Assembly: GCF_016820245.1 (NCBI RefSeq)
Contig: NZ_JAFCAR010000001.1
Location: forward strand, 434,001 to 498,000
DNA length: 64,000 bases
Source of the DNA: Jannaschia sp. Os4
Lineage (GTDB): Bacteria > Pseudomonadota > Alphaproteobacteria > Rhodobacterales > Rhodobacteraceae
Direction of reading: 5' to 3'
The position numbers and the translations under genes are program-made. Under the pieces are notes generated by a model that saw only the letters and a list, made by a program, of their open reading frames with translations, made no database searches and was not told the DNA's origin. Positions 1-8,501 of this stretch are shown here, piece by piece. Every line of letters begins with the position of its first letter. Position 1 is the stretch's first letter.

Positions 1-5
1 CGCGC

Positions 6-416
6 ATGACACCCGAACTGACAGTCCTCGCCCTCGCCGTCCTTCTGCACGCGGCGCAGTTCGCGCTCATGGCGATCCCCGCCAACCGCGAGGTCGGCCC
101 CGGCAAGACCATGTCGGCGCGCGACCGCGCGCGGCTGGGCGGGAACCTCGAGGACCTGCTGTCGGAGCGAACCGCCCGCCTCTACCGCGCGCTGAACAAC
201 CACACCGAGTGGATGGTGCCCTTCACCGCCGCCGTGCTGGTCGTCACGCTCTCGGGCCAGTCCACCGCCTTCACCGCCGCCTGCGCGTGGACCTACCTCG
301 CCGCGCGCGTCGTCTACGTCCCGCTCTACGCGTTCGGCGCGCGGCCCGGCCGCTCCATCGCGTGGATGGTCGGGTTCACGGCGACCGTGGCAATGGCTAT
401 CTCAACCCTGATCTGA
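6..416 (+). CDS. MAPEG family membrane protein
   Basis: A 136-residue integral membrane protein with about four hydrophobic segments, at roughly residues 5-23, 70-88, 90-107 and 117-136. The conserved loop between the first two contains the AR-x-NNHTEW pattern typical of MAPEG (membrane-associated eicosanoid/glutathione metabolism) proteins in alphaproteobacteria. The substrate is unknown; bacterial members are usually left as MAPEG family. It lies just upstream of lpdA in the same direction, as often seen downstream of sucAB in Rhodobacteraceae, so it may be the passenger gene of a 2-oxoglutarate dehydrogenase operon that begins outside the window. The ATG at position 6 is the only start visible, and the gene appears complete. 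Confidence 0.8.
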   Translation: MTPELTVLALAVLLHAAQFALMAIPANREVGPGKTMSARDRARLGGNLEDLLSERTARLYRALNNHTEWMVPFTAAVLVVTLSGQSTAFTAACAWTYLAARVVYVPLYAFGARPGRSIAWMVGFTATVAMAISTLI

Positions 417-465
417 CCCCTTTCTTGGTCGAAATATCCCGGGGGTCCGGGGGCAGCGCCCCCGG
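417..465 (-). repeat. Dispersed intergenic repeat, copy A (hairpin plus core)
   Basis: Begins directly after the MAPEG stop codon. Read on the minus strand it is a perfect hairpin with 8-bp arms CCGGGGGC/GCCCCCGG (447-465), then a core containing GATATTT and CCAAGA. Related copies lie at 1878-1930, 7782-7831, 39607-39632 (partial) and 45521-45567. The hairpin may also act as a terminator or RNA-stabilising element between the MAPEG gene and lpdA. Confidence 0.75.
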
Positions 466-489
466 CGACCGGCAACGAGGAACGACCCC

Positions 490-1875
490 ATGGCCCAATA
501 CGACCTCATCGTCATCGGCTCCGGCCCCGGCGGCTACGTCTGCGCGATCCGCGCGGCGCAACTCGGGCTGAAGACGGCCTGCGTGGAGGGGCGCGAGACC
601 TTGGGGGGAACCTGCCTGAACGTGGGCTGCATCCCGTCCAAGGCGCTTCTCCATGCCTCCCACCAGCTGCACGAGGCGGAGCACAACTTCGCCAAGATGG
701 GGCTGATGGCGGAGGCGCCGAAGGTCGATTGGGCCAAGATGCTGGCCTACAAGGACGACGTGATCGGCCAGAACACCAAGGGCATCGAGTTCCTGTTCAA
801 GAAGAACAAGGTGGACTGGATCAAGGGCTGGGCGTCGATCCCCGAGGCGGGGAAGGTGAAGGTCGGCGACGAGGTGCACGAGGCCAAGGCCATCGTGATC
901 GCGTCCGGCAGCGAGTCCGCGCCGGTGCCCGGCGCCGAGGTGGAGGTCGACGAGGAGGTGGTCGTCACCTCGACCGGCGCGCTGGAGCTGGGGCGCATCC
1001 CCGGATCGATGGTCGTCATCGGCGGCGGCGTCATCGGGCTGGAACTGGGCTCGGTCTACACCCGGCTCGGCACGGACGTGACGGTGGTCGAGTATCTCGA
1101 CGGCATCGTGCCGGGGCAGGACGCCGAGGTCGCCAAGCAGTTCCAGAAGATCCTCAAGAAGCAGGGGATCAAGTTCGTCACCGGCGCGGCCGTGTCCAAG
1201 GTCGAGCGCGCGGGCGACGGCGCGACCGTCCACTACGCGATGCGCAAGGACGGGGCGGAGAAGTCGCTCGACGCGGACGTGGTGCTCGTGGCGACGGGGC
1301 GGCGGCCCTACACCGAAGGCTTGGGGCTCGACCTGAAGACGTCGCAGCGCGGCCAGATCGAGGTGGACGATCGTTACGCGACCAGCGTGTCGGGCGTCCA
1401 TGCGATCGGCGACGTGATCGAGGGGCCGATGCTGGCCCACAAGGCCGAGGACGAAGGGATGGCCGTGGCCGAGATGCTGGCCGGACAGAAGCCGCACGTG
1501 AACTACGACGTGATCCCCGGCGTGATCTACACCCATCCGGAGGTGGCGTCCGTCGGGCTGACCGAGGAGCTGGCCAAGGAGAAGGGCCACAAGATCAAGG
1601 TCGGGCAGTTCTCCTTCATGGGGAACGGGCGGGCCAAGGCGAACTTCGCGGCGGACGGCTTCGTCAAGATGATCGCGGACGCCGAGACGGACCGCATCCT
1701 CGGCTGCCACGTCATCGGGCCGATGGCGGGCGACCTGATCCACGAGGTCTGCGTGGCGATGGAGTTCGGGGCGGCGGCCGAGGACCTCGCGCGGACGTGC
1801 CATGCGCATCCCACCTATTCCGAGGCGATGCGCGAGGCGGCGCTGGCCTGCGGGGATGGGGCGATCCATGCGTAG
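490..1875 (+). CDS. lpdA: Dihydrolipoyl dehydrogenase (E3)
   Basis: FAD-dependent E3 that reoxidises the dihydrolipoyl group of 2-oxoacid dehydrogenase complexes and reduces NAD+. The 461-residue length fits the family. The N-terminal FAD fold has GSGPGG at residues 10-15; the redox-active disulfide is C42/C47 in GGTCLNVGC; an NAD fold with GGGVIG sits near residue 180. The C-terminal interface domain carries the HPT..E catalytic pair at H440 and E445. Placement after a MAPEG gene suggests it is the E3 of the 2-oxoglutarate dehydrogenase operon, but the sucAB genes are not in the window, so a role with pyruvate dehydrogenase is equally possible. Confidence 0.96.
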   Translation: MAQYDLIVIGSGPGGYVCAIRAAQLGLKTACVEGRETLGGTCLNVGCIPSKALLHASHQLHEAEHNFAKMGLMAEAPKVDWAKMLAYKDDVIGQNTKGIEFLFKKNKVDWIKGWASIPEAGKVKVGDEVHEAKAIVIASGSESAPVPGAEVEVDEEVVVTSTGALELGRIPGSMVVIGGGVIGLELGSVYTRLGTDVTVVEYLDGIVPGQDAEVAKQFQKILKKQGIKFVTGAAVSKVERAGDGATVHYAMRKDGAEKSLDADVVLVATGRRPYTEGLGLDLKTSQRGQIEVDDRYATSVSGVHAIGDVIEGPMLAHKAEDEGMAVAEMLAGQKPHVNYDVIPGVIYTHPEVASVGLTEELAKEKGHKIKVGQFSFMGNGRAKANFAADGFVKMIADAETDRILGCHVIGPMAGDLIHEVCVAMEFGAAAEDLARTCHAHPTYSEAMREAALACGDGAIHA

Positions 1876-1877
1876 TG

Positions 1878-1930
1878 CGGGGGGCTCTGCCCCCCGTACC
1901 CCCCGAGGTATTTCCGCCAAGATGAGGGGG
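1878..1930 (+). repeat. Dispersed intergenic repeat, copy B, overlapping a gene start
   Basis: A hairpin (GGGGGGC/GCCCCCC arms, loop TCT, 1878-1896) is followed by a C-run and the core GAGGTATTTCCGCCAAGATG. It begins two bases after the lpdA stop codon. The final ATG of the core (1922) is the apparent start codon of the next gene, so the repeat seems to supply both the intergenic hairpin and the downstream start. Confidence 0.78.
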
Positions 1931-2584
1931 GTGGCCGTGGCGCTCCTGCTCACGGCCTGCGCGTCGACGGGCGGGGGGTCTGCGGGCGGCGGGCTGCTCG
2001 CGGTGGGCGACAGCGTGCTGGCGTGGAACGGCGCGGCGGGCGTGCCCGAGGGCGTGGGCGCCGCGCTGGGCCTCCCGGTGCGCGACGCGAGCCGGTCGGG
2101 CGCGCGCGTGGCCTCGCGCGGGAGCGGCATCACGGCCTTCGTGCCCTCGGTCTCCGAGCAGTGGCGCGCGAACGCGGGGCGCTGGGACTGGGTGCTGATG
2201 GACGGGGGCGCGAACGACCTGCAGGGCGCCTGCGGGACCGCCGCCGAGCGTGCGGTGCTGGACCGGTTGATCTCGCCCGCGCTGACGGGGGCGATCCCGT
2301 CCTTGGTGGCCGAGATGCGCGCCACCGGCAGCCGGGTCGCGCTGATGGGCTACTACCCCGGGCTGGCGGGGCGGGTGACGTCCTTCACGGGCTGCACCCC
2401 CGTCCTGACCGAGTTGGACCGGCGGCTCGCCCGGCTCGCGGCGCGGGACGCGGGCATCGTGTTCGCCGACAGCGGCGACGTGATCCGGCCCGCGGTGCGG
2501 GCGGACTACGCGGCGGACGCGGTGCACCCCTCGGCGCAGGGGTCGGCGCGGATCGCGGGGGTGATGGCGGGGGCGATGCGCTAG
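1922..2584 (+). CDS. SGNH/GDSL hydrolase lipoprotein
   Basis: A 221-residue predicted lipoprotein esterase or lipase-like enzyme. A very short signal ends in the lipobox LLTAC (Cys13), so the mature protein should be lipid-anchored in the envelope. SGNH blocks are visible: block I GDS with nucleophile Ser31, block III GGAND, and block V DAVHPS with the Asp-His pair near the C-terminus. The substrate cannot be deduced. The start at 1922 is chosen because it immediately precedes the signal peptide; the open frame runs to 1802, but the extra residues lie over lpdA and the repeat. The start codon falls inside the dispersed repeat, and no clear Shine-Dalgarno sequence is visible. Confidence 0.85.
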   Translation: MRGVAVALLLTACASTGGGSAGGGLLAVGDSVLAWNGAAGVPEGVGAALGLPVRDASRSGARVASRGSGITAFVPSVSEQWRANAGRWDWVLMDGGANDLQGACGTAAERAVLDRLISPALTGAIPSLVAEMRATGSRVALMGYYPGLAGRVTSFTGCTPVLTELDRRLARLAARDAGIVFADSGDVIRPAVRADYAADAVHPSAQGSARIAGVMAGAMR

Positions 2585-2638
2585 GGCGGAACGCCCGCCC
2601 CCCTGCGACGTTCGGTCCCCACGGAAAGGACCGCCGCC

Positions 2639-3427
2639 ATGCTCGACCTGCTCTACTCCCCCGAGGCGTGGGCCGCGTTCGCCGCGCTCGTCACGCTCGA
2701 GATCGTCTTGGGGATCGACAACCTGATCTTCATCTCGATCGTCGCGGGCAAGGTGCCGGAGCATCAGCGCGACCGGGCGCGCAAGATCGGGATCGCGTTG
2801 GCGCTGGTGCTGCGGCTGGTCATGCTGGCGGGGATCGCGTGGATCGTGGGGCTGACGGCGCCGGTGATCGACCTCGGGATCACGGGGGCGCCGGGGCCGC
2901 ATGGCGAGCCCAGCTTCGAGACCGCCTTCTCATGGCGCGACATCATCCTGATCGCGGGCGGGCTGTTCCTGACGTGGAAGGCGACGAGCGAGATCCGCGA
3001 GAAGCTGAGCCCCGGCCACGAGACGGCGACGGGCAAGGACCGGGGCGCGTCCTCCACCTTCGCGGTGGCCATCGTGCAGATCGTGCTCTTGGACCTCGTG
3101 TTCAGCGTGGACAGCATCCTGACGGCGGTGGGCATGACCGACGAGCTGCCGATCATGGTGGCCGCCGTGGTGATCGCGGTGGGGGTGATGTTCGCCGCCT
3201 CCGGCCCGGTGATGCGCTTCGTGCAGGCCAACCCGTCGGTGGTGATGCTGGCGCTCGCGTTCCTCCTGATGATCGGGATGGTGCTGATCGCGGACGGGTT
3301 CGGGCGGCACGTGCCCAAGGGCTACATCTACTCGGCGATGGCCTTCGCCGCCTTGGTCGAGGCGCTGAACTTCGTGGCGCGGCGGCGCAACCGGCGGCTG
3401 GCGGAGCGGGCCGCCCCGGCGGAGTAG
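2639..3427 (+). CDS. TerC family integral membrane protein
   Basis: A 262-residue polytopic membrane protein of the TerC/YkoY family. Family hallmarks are the N-terminal EIVLGIDNLIFIS motif (residues about 21-33) and the matching mid-protein DLVFSVDSI motif, whose acidic residues lie in membrane helices and are thought to handle metal ions. About seven hydrophobic helices are seen. Some relatives export manganese or are linked to tellurite resistance, but no specific substrate can be assigned. An AAAGGA ribosome binding site lies about 9 bases before the ATG. It stands alone between the lipoprotein gene and pheS. Confidence 0.9.
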   Translation: MLDLLYSPEAWAAFAALVTLEIVLGIDNLIFISIVAGKVPEHQRDRARKIGIALALVLRLVMLAGIAWIVGLTAPVIDLGITGAPGPHGEPSFETAFSWRDIILIAGGLFLTWKATSEIREKLSPGHETATGKDRGASSTFAVAIVQIVLLDLVFSVDSILTAVGMTDELPIMVAAVVIAVGVMFAASGPVMRFVQANPSVVMLALAFLLMIGMVLIADGFGRHVPKGYIYSAMAFAALVEALNFVARRRNRRLAERAAPAE

Positions 3428-3455
3428 TTGAAGCCCCCGGCCGCGCGGGCTAGTC
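3428..3455 (+). promoter_or_regulatory. Candidate pheS promoter
   Basis: TTGAAG (3428-3433), a 16-base spacer and CTAGTC (3450-3455), ending 22 bases before the pheS ATG. The same geometry recurs before pheT, hisC, accD and rsfS, which raises confidence in an otherwise degenerate motif. Confidence 0.5.
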
Positions 3456-3477
3456 CGCCGCGACCTTGGAGGCACCG

Positions 3478-4548
3478 ATGGACGACCTGCGCGACAAGTG
3501 GCTGACCGCGATCCTCGACGCGGGCGACGAGGCGGCCCTCGAGGACGTGCGCGTCGCCGCCGTGGGCAAGAAGGGCGAGGTCGCGCTGAAGATGCGCGAG
3601 CTGGGCAGGATGACCCCGGAGGAGCGCCAGCAGGCCGGCCCCCGGCTCAACGCGCTCAAGGACGAGATCAACGCCGCACTGTCCGCGCGCAAAGCGTCCT
3701 TGGAGGACGCCGCCCTCGAGGCGCGGCTGGCCGACGAGTGGCTGGACGTCACCCTGCCGACGCGGGCGCGGCACGCGGGCACGATCCACCCGGTCAGCCA
3801 AGTGACCGAGGAGGTCACGGCGATCTTCGCGGACATGGGGTTCGGGGTGGCCGAGGGGCCGCAGATCGAGACCGACTGGTACGTGTTCGACGCGCTCAAC
3901 ATTCCCGGCCACCACCCCGCGCGGGCCGAGATGGACACGTTCTACATGGGCCGGGACGCGGGCGCGGACGAGAACGGCAACCCCTTCGTGCTGCGCACGC
4001 ACACCTCGCCGGTGCAGATCCGGTCGATGGAGGCGCAGGGCGCGCCGCTGCGCGTGATCTGCCCGGGGCGGGTGTACCGCGCCGACTACGACCAGACCCA
4101 CACCCCGATGTTCCATCAGGTCGAGGGGCTGGCGCTGGACCGCGACATCACGATGGCGAACCTCAAGTGGTGCCTCGAGGAGTTCTGCCGCGCCTTCTTC
4201 GAGGTCGAGAGCATCGACCTGCGCTTCCGCGCCTCGCACTTCCCCTTCACCGAGCCGTCGGCGGAGGTGGACATCCGCTGCTCGTGGGAGGGCGGGACGC
4301 TGAAGCTGGGCCAAGGCGACGACTGGCTGGAGATCCTTGGGTCCGGGATGGTGCATCCCAAGGTGCTGCAGGCGGGCGGGGTGGACCCGGACGAGTGGCA
4401 GGGCTTCGCCTTCGGCATGGGGATCGACCGGATCGCGATGCTGAAATACGGCATCCCGGACCTGCGGGCCTTCTTCGACGCGGACCTGCGGTGGCTGCGG
4501 CACTACGGCTTCTCGCCCTTGGCCGCGCCCACCCGCCACGCGGGGTGA
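3478..4548 (+). CDS. pheS: Phenylalanine--tRNA ligase alpha subunit
   Basis: Catalytic alpha subunit of the alpha2beta2 phenylalanyl-tRNA synthetase; it activates phenylalanine and charges tRNA-Phe in the cytoplasm. 356 residues. An N-terminal helical coiled-coil region (about 1-95) is followed by the class II core with motif 2 ([12 protein letters not shown]) and motif 3 ([14 protein letters not shown]) near the C-terminus. The ATG at 3478 is preferred over the in-frame TTG at 3466 because TTGGAGG sits just before it at good spacing. Unusually, pheT does not follow directly: a 243-codon gene of unknown function is inserted. Confidence 0.97.
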   Translation: MDDLRDKWLTAILDAGDEAALEDVRVAAVGKKGEVALKMRELGRMTPEERQQAGPRLNALKDEINAALSARKASLEDAALEARLADEWLDVTLPTRARHAGTIHPVSQVTEEVTAIFADMGFGVAEGPQIETDWYVFDALNIPGHHPARAEMDTFYMGRDAGADENGNPFVLRTHTSPVQIRSMEAQGAPLRVICPGRVYRADYDQTHTPMFHQVEGLALDRDITMANLKWCLEEFCRAFFEVESIDLRFRASHFPFTEPSAEVDIRCSWEGGTLKLGQGDDWLEILGSGMVHPKVLQAGGVDPDEWQGFAFGMGIDRIAMLKYGIPDLRAFFDADLRWLRHYGFSPLAAPTRHAG

Positions 4549-4599
4549 CGGGGCCGGTCCGGTTCAGGATTCGGTAACGCCCCCGCGCTAGAGGGGGGC

Positions 4600-5331
4600 A
4601 TGGCCCCGCCCGCACCCGTCCTCTCGGCCCCCTCGACCCCGCGCGCCCGGGCGCGCCAGGTCGACCTCTACTCCTCCGACCCGCTCGCGGTGATCGGGCG
4701 CTCCCGGGGGCACCTGCTCTGCCTCGGCCAGCTCGCGCTGCAGTTCGCGTGGGCCGACCGCGAGGAGATGCGCCCGCCCCTGATGGCGGAGCTGCGGCGC
4801 TACGTCCGGTCCTACGTGGAGCACGTGCGATCCGTCCTGCACGACGCCGCCTTGGCCGAGGCCCTCGCCGCGGCCGAGGAGGAGCGCGCGCGCATCCTCG
4901 CCTTCGCCGACGAGCTCGCCCTGCTGGACGCGCAGGACTTCGCGGCCTTGGACCGCGCGCGCGCCGACGGCTTGGCCCGCACCACGCGGGAGCGGACGCT
5001 CTTCGACCTCTACGCGGTCGTGATGGCGCTCCAAGCGGCCGACGTCGCCCGCGACCGCGCCCATGTCGCGGCCCTCTCGGACCGGGCGGCGCTGATGGAC
5101 CGGCTGCTGGAGGAGGCGGAGGGCATCGGGCGCGCGCTGCGGATGGTCGGCCTCGCCGCGCAGGTCGAGGGAGCGGAGCTGTCGGGCGCGGCGGGCCGAG
5201 TGTTCGCGGCGATGGGCGCGGAGGTCGCCGCCCTCGCGGCGCGGACGGGCGCGGCGACGGCGCGCGCGCGGGGCATCGCGGTCGTGGACCCGGGCGCGGC
5301 GGACGGAGCCGCCCCCGACCCGGAGGCCTGA
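4600..5331 (+). CDS. Uncharacterised helical protein between pheS and pheT
   Basis: Not recognised. 243 residues, rich in Ala, Arg, Glu and Leu, predicted almost entirely alpha-helical from about residue 30, with heptad-like Ala/Leu stretches near 85-125 and 135-215. No signal peptide, membrane segment, cysteine cluster or enzyme motif is visible; the N-terminal 25 residues are Pro/Ala-rich and probably disordered. The ATG at 4600 directly follows a GAGGGGGG tract that can serve as ribosome binding site. It lies 51 bases after pheS and 61 before pheT in the same direction, and pheT seems to have its own promoter beginning just after this stop codon. It codes like its neighbours and is judged real. 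Confidence 0.7.
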   Translation: MAPPAPVLSAPSTPRARARQVDLYSSDPLAVIGRSRGHLLCLGQLALQFAWADREEMRPPLMAELRRYVRSYVEHVRSVLHDAALAEALAAAEEERARILAFADELALLDAQDFAALDRARADGLARTTRERTLFDLYAVVMALQAADVARDRAHVAALSDRAALMDRLLEEAEGIGRALRMVGLAAQVEGAELSGAAGRVFAAMGAEVAALAARTGAATARARGIAVVDPGAADGAAPDPEA

Positions 5332-5337
5332 CGCCCT

Positions 5338-5365
5338 TTGCACCCGCCGGGGCGATGGGCTAGGC
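5338..5365 (+). promoter_or_regulatory. Candidate pheT promoter
   Basis: TTGCAC (5338-5343), 16 bases, CTAGGC (5360-5365), located 27 bases before the pheT ATG and 6 bases after the preceding stop codon. Same spacing and CTAG -10 element as the pheS and hisC candidates. Confidence 0.5.
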
Positions 5366-5392
5366 CCGCCGCGGCCTGTCCCGGAGGGTGCG

Positions 5393-7780
5393 ATGAAGTT
5401 CACGATGTCATGGCTGCGCGAGCATCTCGAGACCACGGCCACCGTGGACGAGGTGGCCGCCGCGCTGACCGACCTCGGGCTCGAGGTGGAGGGCGTCGAG
5501 GACCGCGCCGCCCGCCTGTCGGACTTCCGCATCGGCCGCGTGCTGGAGGCCGAGAAGCACCCCGACGCCGACCGCCTACGGGTGTGCAAGGTCGAGACTG
5601 CGGACGGGGTGAAGCAGATCATCTGCGGCGCGCCCAACGCCCGCGCCGGGATCACCGTCGTGGTGGCCGAGCCGGGCACCTACGTGCCGGGCATCGACAC
5701 GACGATCCAAGTGGGCAAGATCCGCGGGATCGAGAGCCACGGCATGATGGCGTCCGAACGCGAGATGGAGCTGTCGGACGAGCATGACGGCATCATCGAG
5801 CTGCCCTCGGGCGCGGTGGGCCAGCGCTTCGTCGACTGGCTGGCCGAGAACGACCCTGCCAAGGTCGATCCGGTGATCGAGATCGCGATCACCCCGAACC
5901 GGCCCGACGCCTTGGGCGTGCGCGGCATCGCCCGCGACCTCGCGGCGCGGGGCCTCGGCACGATGAAGCCGCTGCCGGAGGTGGCGGTCGAGGGGTCGTA
6001 TCAAAGCCACGTGACGGTGAGCATCGACGACGACACGCGCGACGGCTGCCCCGTCTTCTGCCTGCGGATGATCCGCGGCGTGCGGAACGGCCCCTCGCCC
6101 GACTGGCTGCAGGACCGGCTGCGCGCCATCGGCCTGCGGCCCATCTCGTTCCTCGTGGACGTGACCAACTGGGCGACCTTCGACCTGAACCGCCCGCTCC
6201 ACGTGTTCGACGCGGACGTGGTGCGGGGGAACCTGCGGGTCCACCGCGCGGCGGGCGGCGAGGAGATCACGGCGCTGGACGAGAAGGACTACGCGCTGCC
6301 CGAGGGGGCCATGGTCATCTCGGACGATGCCGGCCCCGAGAGCATCGCGGGCATCATGGGCGGGGCGCATTCCGGCGTGACCGAGGCGACCACCAACGTG
6401 CTGGTCGAGAGCGCGTATTGGGACCCCGTGCAGATCGCCACGACGGGGCGGAAGCTGCGGATCAACTCCGACGCCCGCTACCGCTTCGAGCGGGGCGTGG
6501 ACCCGACCTTCACGCCCGAGGGGCTGGACCGGGCGGTCGCGATGATCGTGGACCATGCGGGCGGCGAGGTCTCGGAGATGGTGGTGGCGGGCGAGGTGCC
6601 CGACGTGGCGCGCAGCTACGCCTTCGCACCCGACCGGATGCGGACCCTCGTGGGCATGGACGTGCCCGAGGCGCGGCAGCGCGAGATCCTGACGGCGCTC
6701 GGCTTCGGGATGGAGGGCGACCGCGCCCACGTCCCCGGCTGGCGCCCCGACGTGCAGGGCACGGCGGACCTCGTGGAGGAGGTGGCGCGGGTCGCCTCGC
6801 TCACGGGGCTGGAGGGCGCGCCGATGTCGCGGCCCGCGCAGGTGCTCCGCCCCGTGCTGACGCCCGCGCAGGTGCGCGAGCGCATGGCCCGCCGCGCGGC
6901 GGCGGCGCGGGGGCTGGACGAGTGCGTGACCTACAGCTTCATCGACCGGGACGCGGCGCTGCTGTTCGGCGCGACCGACGCGGCCCGGCTGGAGAACCCG
7001 ATCAGCAGCGAGATGAGCCACATGCGCCCCTCGCTCCTGCCCGGCCTGCTGCAGGCGGCGGCGCGCAACCAGTCCCGCGGCTTCGCCGATCTCGGCCTGT
7101 TCGAGGCGGGGCACGTCTTCGACGGGCCGAAGCCCGGCGAGCAGCGGTTCGAGGTCGCCGTCCTGCGGACCGGCCACACGACGTCCAAGGACGTGCGCGG
7201 CGAGCGGCGCCCCGTCGACGTGTTCGACGCCAAGGCGGATGCCGAGGCCGTGCTGGAGGCGCTCGGCGCGCCCAAGGTGCAGGTGTTCCGCGATGCCGGG
7301 GACGCGTGGCACCCGGGCCGGTCGGGGCGGCTCTGCCTCGGGCCGAAGAAGACGCTCGCCACCTTCGGCGAGGTGCATCCCCGCATCCTCAAGGCGCTCG
7401 GGGTGAAGGGTCCGGCGGTGGCGATGGTGCTTGAGCCCGCCGCCTTGCCTCAGCCCAAGGTGCAGGGCACGGCCCGCCCTGCCCTGACGCTCTCGGACCT
7501 GCAGGCGGTGGAGCGTGACTTCGCCTTCGTGCTGGATGCGGACGTCGAGGCGCAGAAGGTGGTGATGGCCGCGCAGGGCGCGGACAAGACCCTGATCGAC
7601 GAGGTGCGCGTGTTCGACGAATTCGTCGGAGGTTCCCTCGGCGAGGGCCGCAAGAGCCTCGCCATCACGGTGCGCCTCCAGCCCAAGGACGCGACCTTCA
7701 CCGACAAGGAGATCGAGGCGGTCGGCGCGAAGATCGTGGAGAAGGTGGCCAAGGCGACGGGCGGCGAGCTGAGGGGGTGA
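5393..7780 (+). CDS. pheT: Phenylalanine--tRNA ligase beta subunit
   Basis: Beta subunit of phenylalanyl-tRNA synthetase, 795 residues, normal length. Domains in order: N-terminal EMAP/tRNA-binding OB fold (about 40-150, with CGAPNARAG), B3/B4 editing region that clears mischarged tyrosine (about 210-400), B5 domain, catalytic-like core (about 470-680) and C-terminal anticodon-binding ferredoxin fold (about 700-795, with the ERDFAF and GKSLAI signatures). A GGAGG site lies 7 bases before the ATG. It works with pheS upstream. Its 3' end faces gntR, with repeat copy C in between as a likely two-way stop. Confidence 0.97.
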   Translation: MKFTMSWLREHLETTATVDEVAAALTDLGLEVEGVEDRAARLSDFRIGRVLEAEKHPDADRLRVCKVETADGVKQIICGAPNARAGITVVVAEPGTYVPGIDTTIQVGKIRGIESHGMMASEREMELSDEHDGIIELPSGAVGQRFVDWLAENDPAKVDPVIEIAITPNRPDALGVRGIARDLAARGLGTMKPLPEVAVEGSYQSHVTVSIDDDTRDGCPVFCLRMIRGVRNGPSPDWLQDRLRAIGLRPISFLVDVTNWATFDLNRPLHVFDADVVRGNLRVHRAAGGEEITALDEKDYALPEGAMVISDDAGPESIAGIMGGAHSGVTEATTNVLVESAYWDPVQIATTGRKLRINSDARYRFERGVDPTFTPEGLDRAVAMIVDHAGGEVSEMVVAGEVPDVARSYAFAPDRMRTLVGMDVPEARQREILTALGFGMEGDRAHVPGWRPDVQGTADLVEEVARVASLTGLEGAPMSRPAQVLRPVLTPAQVRERMARRAAAARGLDECVTYSFIDRDAALLFGATDAARLENPISSEMSHMRPSLLPGLLQAAARNQSRGFADLGLFEAGHVFDGPKPGEQRFEVAVLRTGHTTSKDVRGERRPVDVFDAKADAEAVLEALGAPKVQVFRDAGDAWHPGRSGRLCLGPKKTLATFGEVHPRILKALGVKGPAVAMVLEPAALPQPKVQGTARPALTLSDLQAVERDFAFVLDADVEAQKVVMAAQGADKTLIDEVRVFDEFVGGSLGEGRKSLAITVRLQPKDATFTDKEIEAVGAKIVEKVAKATGGELRG

Positions 7781-7781
7781 T

Positions 7782-7831
7782 CCCCCCTTTCTTGGCCGAA
7801 ATATCCCGGGGGTCCGGGGGCTGGCCCCCGG
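7782..7831 (-). repeat. Dispersed intergenic repeat, copy C, likely bidirectional terminator
   Basis: Fills the gap between convergent pheT and gntR exactly. Minus-strand reading: hairpin with arms CCGGGGGC/GCCCCCGG (7814-7831), a C-run, then GATATTTCGGCCAAGAAAGGGG. Very close to copy A. A perfect GC stem followed on the plus side by no T-run makes it an imperfect intrinsic terminator, but the position between converging genes fits that role. Confidence 0.75.
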
Positions 7832-8479
7832 CTACCCCGCCAGCAGCCTGAGCCCCCCCGTCACGTCCGCGCGCACCGCGACCCGCAGCCCCGGCTCGTC
7901 CCCCGCCCGCAGCGCGGCGACGATCAGGCGGTGCCCGCGCGGCAGGTCGGTGCGCCCCAGCCGCCCGTAGAGCGCGGCCATCGTCGGCCCCAGCTGCAGC
8001 CACACCGTCTCGGCCAAGGCCAGCATCGCGGGCGCCTGCGCGCGCAGGTAGAGGGTGCGGTGGAACTCGAGGTTGGTGCGGATGTAGCCCGACGCGTCGT
8101 GCTTCGCGATCTGCTCGGCGATGGCCACGTTGATCGCCTCCAGCCGGGCGATCAGCGCGTCGTGGGCGCGGGGCAGCGCGCGCGCGGCGAGTTCCGGCTC
8201 CAGCAAAGCGCGGATCGACGCCAGTTCCTCGATCCGCTCGGTCGTCAGGCGCGGCGCCGTCACCCGACCCGAGGCCGAGAGCGACAGCGCCCCCTCGGCC
8301 GCCAAGCGGCGCAGCGCCTCGCGCACGGGGGTCATCGACAGGCCCGTCTCGCGCGCGATGCCGCGCAGGGTCAGCTGGGCGCCCGGCTCCACCTCGCCAT
8401 GCATGATGCGCGTGCGCAGGCGGCGGTAGAGGCGGTCGTGGGCGGCGCCGCCGCCCTCGGGGAGCGGGTCGAGGAGCAT
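7832..8479 (-). CDS. GntR family regulator (FadR/FCD type)
   Basis: DNA-binding transcriptional regulator of 215 residues. The winged helix-turn-helix spans about residues 15-78, with the recognition-helix region SMTPVREALRRLAAEG at 48-63 typical of the FadR branch. An all-helical FCD ligand-binding domain follows (about 85-210), with conserved R, N..FH and a late H (NLEFHRTLYLRA, GHRLIVAAL). Family members respond to small carboxylates; the ligand is not apparent. The ATG at 8479 gives the standard N-terminus. Its only close same-strand neighbour is the YgjP-like gene, 22 bases upstream, with which it may be co-transcribed. Confidence 0.9.
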   Translation of the reverse strand: MLLDPLPEGGGAAHDRLYRRLRTRIMHGEVEPGAQLTLRGIARETGLSMTPVREALRRLAAEGALSLSASGRVTAPRLTTERIEELASIRALLEPELAARALPRAHDALIARLEAINVAIAEQIAKHDASGYIRTNLEFHRTLYLRAQAPAMLALAETVWLQLGPTMAALYGRLGRTDLPRGHRLIVAALRAGDEPGLRVAVRADVTGGLRLLAG

Positions 8480-8501
8480 GGGCGCACCCTGCCCCGCGCG
8501 C

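Noticed and set aside
397-2325. Long minus-strand open frames opposite lpdA, and many others of several hundred codons elsewhere
   Set aside because: In very GC-rich DNA, antisense and shifted frames stay open by chance; they are Arg/Gly/His-rich, lack motifs and oppose well-identified genes.
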